A stretch of 64,000 bases of DNA, taken from positions 310,001-374,000 of the forward strand of contig JAKQTP010000138.1 in assembly GCA_029563035.1 (NCBI GenBank). The letters are read 5' to 3'. The notes under the pieces were generated by a model. That model was given only the letters and a program-made list of their open reading frames with translations, ran no database searches and had not been told where the DNA came from. The position numbers were made by a program, and so were the translations under genes. The stretch's first letter is position 1, and the number at the start of each line of letters is the position of its first letter. Below, one piece after another: positions 9,399-16,341 of the stretch. Origin of the DNA: an archaeon. GTDB lineage: Archaea > Iainarchaeota > Iainarchaeia > CSSED10-239.

Positions 9399-9626
9399 TT
9401 TTCTTCTTTTCTTTTTCTGTAATTTGCACCTAATTTTCATCAAAAAGTCTGACTTCTTGCTTAAGATTTTAAGCAAATTTTCCGTTTTTTGCGATTTTTT
9501 TCATATCTTTTCTCTTTTTTCAAATCCCAAAAAATAGATTTATTTATAAAACCCACCATCCCTCTATACTAATAATATATAATAAGAAAACAAATTTAAA
9601 CAAAATTTAAATGGAGGAAATTATAA

Positions 9627-10544
9627 ATGGCAAAAAAAAATAATAGTTCATTAATACTTTGGACATTAGTTTCGCTAATAATAGGTATACTTTTAGGATT
9701 ATTAATAACAAGTTTAGCAACCACTGGACAAGCAACTTCGAATATTTATGCAAAATCCAAAAATGAAATGAATAATGTAAATACAAGTGTTTCTATAGAT
9801 GATTATTTAAGATTAGATCAAGGTTTTGATAATGTATCAGGATATAATTATAAAAATTATATTTACATGCTAATGGAATTTATAAATTCAAATGTGCCAG
9901 CAACAGTAAATAAAGACTCTTCTTTTACTGTAGGGGGGTATACAACTGGCAATTATGATAATTTAAAACTAGATGCATCAAATGGATATTCTACACAAGG
10001 ATATACTTACAGTTATATTCCATTTAATCAAAACAATTTAGCAGTTTATTCTTCAATTAACGGAGAATTTATTTTAGAAAATGGACACTCGATATATAAA
10101 CATCACGAAGCAGTAGAAAACGAAAGTGGATATCAATTTGCAGAAGTTACTTATTTCGATTTTGATTGTAGTGGTCAATACGAAATGGGGCACAAAAATG
10201 CAGGAAATATTAGTGATGTGCATTTCTACTTAAGTATATATAATCCAAATAATGCCGATTTTTGGTATTTTGATTGGGATTCAACACCACAAAGAAACTA
10301 TTTTTATACGGGCTTTTTTCCAAATGAAGCAAATACAATCCTAGCAAATGGTTTGGATTATTATGTAAATTTAGCAGTAGATATTACAACAAGCAATCAA
10401 CTTTTAACATCCGCAAGTACTTATAAGCAAATTAATTGCCAAACAATGAAACAAAAATCATTATCTTCTAATCAATTAGAAATACTAAAAGAAAAATCAG
10501 GAAACACCCCTAAACAAATTTCTGAAAAATTAGCAAAGAAATAG
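9627..10544 (+). CDS. Secreted or membrane-anchored hypothetical protein
   Basis: 305 residues with a basic start, one hydrophobic segment (about 10-32) and then an extracellular part rich in Asn, Tyr and aromatic residues that should be mostly beta. GGAGGA precedes the ATG. I do not recognise a family. A TATA-like TTTATAAAA near 9542-9550 suggests its own promoter. T-rich tracts between this gene and the convergent CTP synthase gene (about 10549-10568) can end both transcripts. Confidence 0.7.
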   Translation: MAKKNNSSLILWTLVSLIIGILLGLLITSLATTGQATSNIYAKSKNEMNNVNTSVSIDDYLRLDQGFDNVSGYNYKNYIYMLMEFINSNVPATVNKDSSFTVGGYTTGNYDNLKLDASNGYSTQGYTYSYIPFNQNNLAVYSSINGEFILENGHSIYKHHEAVENESGYQFAEVTYFDFDCSGQYEMGHKNAGNISDVHFYLSIYNPNNADFWYFDWDSTPQRNYFYTGFFPNEANTILANGLDYYVNLAVDITTSNQLLTSASTYKQINCQTMKQKSLSSNQLEILKEKSGNTPKQISEKLAKK

Positions 10545-10546
10545 AA

Positions 10547-12193
10547 TCATTTTTCTTTTCTTTTTTTACATTCTTTTATAAAAGCTACAAATAATGGATG
10601 TGGGGTTAGTAGCTTAGATTTAAGCTCAGGATGTGCTTGCGTTCCAATAAAGAAAGGGTGTTTCTTTAGTTCTATAAACTCTAAAAGCTCTCCAGTTGGG
10701 TCAAACCCCGAAAGTACAAGCCCATTTTCTTTAAGAACAGAATGGTATTTTGGATTAACTTCAAAGCTGTGTCTGTGCCTTTCTGTAATTTTATTTTTAC
10801 CATAGATTTCAGAAACTTTAGATCCTTCTAAAAGTTCAGCAACACAAGAGCCTAGCCTCATCTTTTTACTTGTTTTATAATCTTGATCAGGCAAGATTGT
10901 AATTATTGGTTCTTTACAATCAATTTCTATCTCTGTAGTATTAGCATCAGTTATTCCACAAACATTTCTTGCAAACTCAATAACAGCAAGTTGCATACCA
11001 TAGCCAAGTCCCAAGTATGGCACATCATTAGTTCTAGCAAAATTAATAATTTTTAGTTTGCCTTTAACTCCTCTAGGCCCAAAGCCACCAGGAACAATAA
11101 TCCCATCAAGTTCTTTAATTTCTTCTGTGTTTACATTATTATCCTCATATTTTTCTGAATTTATAAATCTTATATCCAAACTTTCCGGAATAGTTGTTTT
11201 AGCATGATGCAATGCTTCAATGACAGAAGCATAAGAATCATCCATTCTTGTATATTTTCCACAAATTCCAATCTTAATCTTTTCCGGACTTTTATTTTCT
11301 ATTTTTTTAATTGCTTCAACAAATTTATCAAATTCTTTATTAGTGTCTATGTTTAGTTTTTTAGAAATTAAAACATCTAGTTTTTGATTTTTAAAATTAA
11401 TTGGTATCTCATAAATATTTTTAACGTCATTAGCAGATATTATTTGATCAGGATGTAGCCCACAATTATCACAAAATTTCTCTACTGTTTTCTTATCAAG
11501 CACTCTTTTTGATCTACAAAGTAAGACATCAGGAGTTATTCCTCTTTTAAAAAGTTCAGAAATGCTGTTTTGTGCAGGCTTTGTTTTTTGTTCATCGCTT
11601 GGTGTAATCTCTGGAACATATGCTAGATGAACAAAACAAACATTTTCTTTTCCAAGCTTTTTTCTAATGCCTTTTGCAGCAGAAATATAAAGTTCATTTT
11701 CTAAATCTCCAACAGTTCCGCCAATCTCTAATAGCACAAGTTCTGCACTATTGTCAAGAGCAATCTTAAGTATTCTATATTCTATGTAGTCAGTAACTTC
11801 TGGAATTAATTTGACTGTTCTTCCTTGAAACATTCCATTTCTTTCAAGATCAATAATTTCTTTATAGATTTTTCCCATAGTTATATTTTGAGAGCCATTA
11901 CAAGAGATGTCTAGATATCTTTCATAATGCCCAAAATCCATATCTACTTCTGTTCCATCATCTAGGACAAACACTTCTCCATGCTCTATAGGGTTCATAG
12001 TGCCAGGATCATAGTTAAGGTAGCCATCACACTTGATTGGTATTTTTTTAAGATTCTTGTCTAAGAGAAGAGCGGTACTTGATGATGATACCCCTTTGCC
12101 AAGTCCAGAAAGCACGCCTCCAGTAACAACAATAAGCTTTAGTTTTTTTTCTTTTGCTAAATCGTAAATATTACCAATATCTTTATAGTTCAT
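10547..12193 (-). CDS. pyrG: CTP synthase with a cysteine-less glutaminase domain
   Basis: 548 residues from ATG 12193; the frame extends three codons further to a GTG at 12202. The synthetase half is intact: VTGGVLSGLGKGV near 26-38, DPGTMNPIEHGEVFV and the KTKPAQNS substrate loop (extended numbering). The C-terminal half is a class I glutamine amidotransferase fold with PGGFGPRG and the AHPE His-Glu pair. The nucleophile elbow, normally GICLGMQ, reads GLGYGMQ, with codon GGC (11003-11005) encoding Gly 400 in place of Cys. The enzyme makes CTP from UTP and ATP, but on this sequence it should use free ammonia, not glutamine. Confidence 0.93.
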   Translation of the reverse strand: MNYKDIGNIYDLAKEKKLKLIVVTGGVLSGLGKGVSSSSTALLLDKNLKKIPIKCDGYLNYDPGTMNPIEHGEVFVLDDGTEVDMDFGHYERYLDISCNGSQNITMGKIYKEIIDLERNGMFQGRTVKLIPEVTDYIEYRILKIALDNSAELVLLEIGGTVGDLENELYISAAKGIRKKLGKENVCFVHLAYVPEITPSDEQKTKPAQNSISELFKRGITPDVLLCRSKRVLDKKTVEKFCDNCGLHPDQIISANDVKNIYEIPINFKNQKLDVLISKKLNIDTNKEFDKFVEAIKKIENKSPEKIKIGICGKYTRMDDSYASVIEALHHAKTTIPESLDIRFINSEKYEDNNVNTEEIKELDGIIVPGGFGPRGVKGKLKIINFARTNDVPYLGLGYGMQLAVIEFARNVCGITDANTTEIEIDCKEPIITILPDQDYKTSKKMRLGSCVAELLEGSKVSEIYGKNKITERHRHSFEVNPKYHSVLKENGLVLSGFDPTGELLEFIELKKHPFFIGTQAHPELKSKLLTPHPLFVAFIKECKKRKEK

Positions 12194-12386
12194 AATAATC
12201 ACACTACAAGAAGTTTAGAAAATTATAATATAAACAGTTTATAATCCTTGTTGTTTGTTTTTAAAACCTAAAGAAAATCTGCTTTATTTATATAGTTTTT
12301 TAATCTTAAATATATATTTACGACCAATAAAGTGAGTTTCTATCAAAGGATATTTTAAAAAGTATTTTCTTTGGTAAGATTTTTAT

Positions 12387-12469
12387 GCAGAGGTGGCGGA
12401 GTGGTCAAACGCGCTAGCCTTGAGAGCTAGAGTCGAAAGACTACGCGAGTTCAAATCTCGTCCTCTGCG
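12387..12469 (+). tRNA. tRNA-Ser (TGA)
   Basis: An 83-base class II tRNA. The acceptor arms GCAGAGG/CCTCTGC pair perfectly and the discriminator is G, as for serine. The anticodon stem CTAGC/GCTAG closes CTTGAGA, anticodon TGA. A long variable arm (AGTC/GACT) is present and no CCA is encoded. A box A-like TTTTAAAAAG at 12353-12362 lies about 29 bases upstream. It differs from the tRNA-Ser at 13254 at only four positions. Confidence 0.96.
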
Positions 12470-12531
12470 CTTACAAACTATTGTTTGTTTTACATTCCAA
12501 AGCAATTCTTAAAAAACACAGAAGATAAATT

Positions 12532-12870
12532 ATGTCAGAAGAAAAGCCAATCATTACCTTTGATGAGTTTTCAAAGCTTGATATAAGGGTTGGGACAGTT
12601 ATAGAAGCAGAAAAAGTTCCAAACAGTTTGAAATTAATAAGGTTAGTTATAGATTTTGGAGATTTTCAAAGACAAGTGCTTGCAGGAATTGCAACCAAGT
12701 ATTCTCCTGAAGACCTACAAGGAAAACAAATACCTGTGGTGGTTAATCTTGCGCCAAGAAAAATGGCAGGCCTTGTTAGTCAGGGAATGATTATGGCAAT
12801 TGGTGATGAAGAAGTTGATGGTCTTTTGTTTCCAAGTGAGCAAGTAAAACCAGGAGCAAGTGTTCATTAA
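12532..12870 (+). CDS. Stand-alone tRNA-binding (EMAPII/MetRS C-terminal-like) protein
   Basis: 112 residues, one OB-fold tRNA-binding domain. The typical pattern is clear: FSKLDIRVGTVIEAEKVPNS at the start, then LKLIRLVIDFG, QVLAGIA, PVVVNLAPRKMAGLVSQGMIMA. This matches the dimerisation/tRNA-binding domain found at the C-terminus of methionyl-tRNA synthetase, which many archaea encode separately (MetG beta). It should bind tRNA non-specifically and help MetRS. The catalytic MetRS is not in the window. Confidence 0.88.
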   Translation: MSEEKPIITFDEFSKLDIRVGTVIEAEKVPNSLKLIRLVIDFGDFQRQVLAGIATKYSPEDLQGKQIPVVVNLAPRKMAGLVSQGMIMAIGDEEVDGLLFPSEQVKPGASVH

Positions 12871-12907
12871 TTTAAATAACTATAAAATAAAAAAAGAGAG
12901 GCGAATT

Positions 12908-13177
12908 ATGGATAAAGTAAAAATTAATTATTTTATTGATATTCTTTTAGTTATTTCATTTATTGTTGTAGCAATAACGAGCCTAATATTATTTTTCTTT
13001 CTTCCAAGTGGAGTAAGACAAGCAGGGTATCACACATTTTGGGGTATGACAAAACACACATGGGGCGAGATACACTCTATATCTGGTTTTTCCATGCTTG
13101 CTTTATCATTGGTTCATATAATATTGCATTTCAAGTGGCTAACAACAATGTCAAAAACAACATTTAAGAAAAAATAA
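12908..13177 (+). CDS. Small DUF4405-like membrane protein
   Basis: 89 residues from ATG 12908, which has GAGAGG upstream; the frame runs back into the preceding gene but lacks a good start there. Two membrane segments (about 8-33 and 56-78) enclose a His-rich loop with HTFWGMTKHTWGEIHSISGF and end in LVHIILHFKWL. This matches the DUF4405 pattern, whose paired histidines suggest haem or metal binding in the membrane. It follows the tRNA-binding protein by 37 bases. Confidence 0.65.
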   Translation: MDKVKINYFIDILLVISFIVVAITSLILFFFLPSGVRQAGYHTFWGMTKHTWGEIHSISGFSMLALSLVHIILHFKWLTTMSKTTFKKK

Positions 13178-13253
13178 TATTTTTCTTTCCAAAGGATTCA
13201 ATTTAAGTTCTTTTAGGGATGAAGGAACTTTTCTTACAAGAAAAGGGTCTTAT

Positions 13254-13336
13254 GCAGAGGTGGCGGAGTGGTCAAACGCGCTAGCCTGGAAAGCTAGAGT
13301 CGCAAGACTACGCGAGTTCGAATCTCGTCCTCTGCG
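13254..13336 (+). tRNA. tRNA-Ser (GGA)
   Basis: An 83-base class II tRNA with acceptor arms GCAGAGG/CCTCTGC and discriminator G. The anticodon loop CTGGAAA gives GGA. The T loop is TTCGAAT. Apart from two anticodon-loop changes, one variable-loop change and one T-loop change it equals the tRNA-Ser at 12387, so the two arose by a recent copy or have been homogenised. Confidence 0.96.
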
Positions 13337-13366
13337 CTTTTCTTGTAAATATTTAATTTACAAATC

Positions 13367-14425
13367 TTATTTCTTCATATTTATTGTTTGAGTAGGATAT
13401 GCAAATTCTATTTTTTCTTTTTCAAATTCTTTTTTGATTGTTGAGTTTATTTTGTTTTTTATATTAATGTATTCTGAATAATCATCTTCTTTTATCCAAT
13501 ATATAACCCTTATATTTAGAGAAAAATCACCAAAAGATTCAAACCCCATAATTATGCTGTCCTTTTCAACAGCTTTATTATCAACAAGTGTTTTTTTAAT
13601 TATTTCTTGTGCCTTTTGTATTTTCTTTTCAGATGTTCCATAAACCAAATTAATAAGAAAATTTTCTCTTCTTGCTCTTCTAACAGATATGTTTTCAACA
13701 GAGTTTGTGGATAACAATCTATTAGGCAAAACAATAATTGTGTTATCTGCTGTTCTTATCTTTGTAGATCTTATGCCTATCTCCTCAACAGTTCCAAGAC
13801 CTTCTGAGGTGTTTAGAAAATCACCAACCTTAAATGGTTTTTCTATAAAAATAGTGATTCCTGAAATAAAGTTTTCTAAGATGTCCTTTGCTGCAAAGGC
13901 CATAGCAATACCACCAATACCAAGTCCTGCAAGTAATGCTGTAACATTATAACCTAGATTAGAAAGCACAATTAAAAATGCAGAAGTAAATAATATTATT
14001 TTAGTTATTGATTTTAAAACAGGGATTACTTGATCATCATACTTAGAATCTGTCTTTTTTGCTTTTGGTTCTAAATACACCTCTATTAACCCTATGAAAA
14101 ACTTAATTAAAAATAAAGTTATTGCTAAAACAACAGCAATAAATGTTGCCTTGTCTATTATTTTTGCAATTGTTGGAGTGGTTTCTAAACATCTAAATCC
14201 AATATTAACAAAAATAATAAGTATAATCAGTTTAATTGGCATAGGCTTAGATAATATCTTAGCAATTATGTCGTCAATTTTGTTTTTTGTATATTTTGTT
14301 AATTTAATAAATATATTTTTAATTATAAAAATAGCAACCCAACTAGTCACAATTCCTGCAAATATATAAAATAAAAACCACAAATAATTTCTTATGGTGT
14401 TTCCAAGTATTACTTTCTCTAACAT
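13367..14425 (-). CDS. MscS-family mechanosensitive channel
   Basis: 352 residues. About four membrane segments in the first 165 residues are followed by the pore helix and beta domain with the MscS signature: LLAGLGIGGIAMAFAAKDILENFISGITIFIEKPFKVGD, then GTVEEIGIRSTKIRTADNTIIVLPN. The C-terminal alpha/beta domain (about 255-340) is complete. It opens on membrane tension to release solutes after a fall in outside osmolarity. It is divergent from mscL, sharing a 116-base intergenic region. Confidence 0.93.
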   Translation of the reverse strand: MLEKVILGNTIRNYLWFLFYIFAGIVTSWVAIFIIKNIFIKLTKYTKNKIDDIIAKILSKPMPIKLIILIIFVNIGFRCLETTPTIAKIIDKATFIAVVLAITLFLIKFFIGLIEVYLEPKAKKTDSKYDDQVIPVLKSITKIILFTSAFLIVLSNLGYNVTALLAGLGIGGIAMAFAAKDILENFISGITIFIEKPFKVGDFLNTSEGLGTVEEIGIRSTKIRTADNTIIVLPNRLLSTNSVENISVRRARRENFLINLVYGTSEKKIQKAQEIIKKTLVDNKAVEKDSIIMGFESFGDFSLNIRVIYWIKEDDYSEYINIKNKINSTIKKEFEKEKIEFAYPTQTINMKK

Positions 14426-14541
14426 AATTATCTCCTTTATAATAGATATTCCAAATAATATTTAAGCTTTATTTTTTTATAAAAATACCTGTTTATAAAC
14501 TATATCTAATTATATTATATATCCAAAGGGGGTTTTAAGAT

Positions 14542-14847
14542 ATGGGTATTTTAAAAGAATTTAAAGAATTTTTAAAAGAATATAAAGTGGTTGGCCTAGC
14601 AATTGCTTTTGTTATCGGTGCTGCAATTACAACTTTAGTAAAATCATTAGTTGATAACATTATTATGCCAATAATCGCACCATTGATACCTGGAGGCGCC
14701 TGGAGAACAGCAATATTAACCATTGGCCCATTCAAGATAGGCTGGGGTGCATTCTTAGGCGAGTTTCTAAACTTCATAATCATAGCATTTGTTGTATTTA
14801 TGATTGCTAAAGTAATATTAAAAGAAGAAAAAGTTACAAAAAAGTAA
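14542..14847 (+). CDS. mscL: Large-conductance mechanosensitive channel
   Basis: 101 residues, short for MscL but with both transmembrane helices. The first has the family pattern VVGLAIAFVIGAAITTLVKSLVDNIIMP, the second is GAFLGEFLNFIIIAFVVFMIAKVI, and the basic C-terminal tail follows. The periplasmic loop is compact (GGAWRTAILTIGPFKIGWG). AAAGGGGG is 8 bases upstream of the ATG and a TATA-like TTTATAAACT lies near 14491. It acts as a pentameric emergency valve beside the MscS gene. Confidence 0.9.
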   Translation: MGILKEFKEFLKEYKVVGLAIAFVIGAAITTLVKSLVDNIIMPIIAPLIPGGAWRTAILTIGPFKIGWGAFLGEFLNFIIIAFVVFMIAKVILKEEKVTKK

Positions 14848-14851
14848 CTGC

Positions 14852-14870
14852 TTCTTTTTTTCTTTTTTTT
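14852..14870 (+). terminator. Oligo-T terminator after mscL
   Basis: A nearly pure T run interrupted by two C residues starts 4 bases after the mscL stop. Archaeal RNA polymerase terminates at such U-tracts without a hairpin. Confidence 0.5.
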
Positions 14871-14885
14871 GTTAGTGAAAAACAT

Positions 14886-15206
14886 ATGACAAGTAAAAAA
14901 GATGCAGGAGAATTACTGCATTATTTCTCTAAAATACATCACCAAACCATTTCTGCAAAAAATCTACTTAAAGAAACAAGATGGGGAAGTTGGAGATTAG
15001 AAAGGGCAATTAGATATCTAAGGGCAACTAATGCAATTGAAATTATCTTGTCTAAAGAAAAAATTGAAAGACTGCATTTGTTTGTAGTAACTGGCCTTAC
15101 AAAAACAGGGCAAGAAATCATAGAGAACAAAGATAAATTCAGAGATGTTTTTGGGTTTGATATTGATTTAAATGCTAAAAAGTGGAGTTGGCAAATCTCA
15201 AAATAA
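14886..15206 (+). CDS. Winged-helix hypothetical protein
   Basis: 106 residues. The N-terminal 75 residues look like a winged helix: ISAKNLLKETRWGSWRLERAIRYLRATNAIEIILS, followed by strand RLHLFVVTGLTKTGQEIIE as the wing and last helix. The rest is a short amphipathic tail. No enzyme motif is present. It could be a small transcription factor; no target is suggested by the context (mscL before it, a KTSC protein after it). Confidence 0.6.
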   Translation: MTSKKDAGELLHYFSKIHHQTISAKNLLKETRWGSWRLERAIRYLRATNAIEIILSKEKIERLHLFVVTGLTKTGQEIIENKDKFRDVFGFDIDLNAKKWSWQISK

Positions 15207-15295
15207 TCTGTTTCTGTAAAAATTAAATTAATCAAAAACAAATTAACAAAATTTGGCCAGGAAAGATAATAAAATTGCAAATCATCTCTTTAAAT

Positions 15296-15324
15296 AGTTA
15301 TTGTTATTAAAATAGATAATAACT
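15296..15324. promoter_or_regulatory. Imperfect palindrome upstream of the KTSC gene
   Basis: AGTTATT at 15296-15302 and AATAACT at 15318-15324 are perfect inverted repeats with partly matching inner bases. The element sits about 30 bases upstream of the KTSC-domain start, at the place expected for core promoter or operator sequence. It may bind a dimeric regulator, but AT-rich palindromes arise easily here. Confidence 0.3.
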
Positions 15325-15354
15325 ACACAAATAATATTTGGAGAAGGATAGAAA

Positions 15355-15585
15355 ATGGAAAGACAACCAGTAGATGGCAAAGACTCTAGATTGATAGGAA
15401 ATTTAGTATCAATTGGCTATGATCCTGATAGTCAGATATTAGAGATAGAATATAGATTAGGCTATATTTACCAATACCACAAAGTCCCAAAAGAAGTCTA
15501 TGAAAGGCTAATGTCTGAAAGAAACAAAATAGGGTTTGTTCAGGAAAGAATAGCTAAAATTTACAGAAACCAAAGACTAAAATAA
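15355..15585 (+). CDS. KTSC-domain-like small protein
   Basis: 76 residues that fit the KTSC pattern: SRLIGNLVSIGYDPDSQILEIEY, then YIYQYHKVPKEVYERL and a final IAKIYRNQRL. KTSC is a small domain also found at the C-terminus of some lysyl-tRNA synthetases and thought to bind nucleic acid. The usual Ser-x-Gly after the VPxxVY helix is replaced by NKIG. GGAGAAGG lies upstream of the ATG. Its partner is unknown. Confidence 0.65.
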   Translation: MERQPVDGKDSRLIGNLVSIGYDPDSQILEIEYRLGYIYQYHKVPKEVYERLMSERNKIGFVQERIAKIYRNQRLK

Positions 15586-15664
15586 ATCTCTTTGGTTTTT
15601 TCTTATTCTTTATTGTTTATAATCTAATAGTATAGTTTAAACATGTTTTCCCTCATTATTATTT

Positions 15665-16258
15665 ATGAACTATTTATATCTTGATATTGAAACTTGCCCA
15701 ATTGATCAAGAACTTTATGAGTCTTTAGAAGATGAAGAAGCAAAGCTAAAATTGCTTAATCCAATAGATTCAAGGATTGTTGCTATTGGCCTAAAATACT
15801 CTGATAGCAAAGATACAATCATTCTTCAAGACGATAATGAAAAAAAACTTCTAGAAGAAATGTGGCAAACAATTTCAAAATTAAGAGGAAATGGCACAAG
15901 CCTAAGAATTGTTGGCTTTAATATTTTAAGCTTTGATATGTCTTTTTTAATCACCAGAAGTTTTATCAACAAAGTAAGTGTTCTTCCAATATCTGGTAAC
16001 GAAATTATTGATCTAAGAGATTTAATTTCTTTTTTTAGAATAGGAAAGACAAGAGGCAGTCTTAAAGACTTTGGTAGAGCTATGGGGATTGAGTTAGACG
16101 AAAATGAAGCAAAAGACATTTCTCGTCTTTGTTTTCAAGAGGACAAGGCCGATGGCAAAAAACAAATAGAAAAATATCTAAGAAAAGACATAGAGCTAAC
16201 AGAAAGCATGCATAAGCAAATGATCTCTCTTGGCATAGATAAGCTTAGAAGATATTAA
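15665..16258 (+). CDS. DEDDy 3'-5' exonuclease (DnaQ/PolB-exonuclease-like)
   Basis: 197 residues forming one RNase H-like exonuclease domain. ExoI is YLDIETCP (Asp 7, Glu 9), ExoII is VGFNILSFDMSFL and ExoIII is EKYLRKDIELT, whose Tyr and Asp fit the DEDDy subclass. This resembles predicted 3'-5' exonucleases related to family B polymerase proofreading domains. It should trim DNA or RNA from the 3' end. The next gene downstream is the HerA-like ATPase, 83 bases away. Confidence 0.82.
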   Translation: MNYLYLDIETCPIDQELYESLEDEEAKLKLLNPIDSRIVAIGLKYSDSKDTIILQDDNEKKLLEEMWQTISKLRGNGTSLRIVGFNILSFDMSFLITRSFINKVSVLPISGNEIIDLRDLISFFRIGKTRGSLKDFGRAMGIELDENEAKDISRLCFQEDKADGKKQIEKYLRKDIELTESMHKQMISLGIDKLRRY

Positions 16259-16341
16259 TCTTTTTACATATCCAAAATCTTTAAAAATCCTTATATATTA
16301 TATTTCTTTAGTTTCTTATATAAATATATTATTGATAAATT

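Noticed and set aside
14535..14885. Long antisense frame across mscL
   Set aside because: It is a shadow of the mscL sequence, without codon bias or start signals, and mscL itself is unmistakable.
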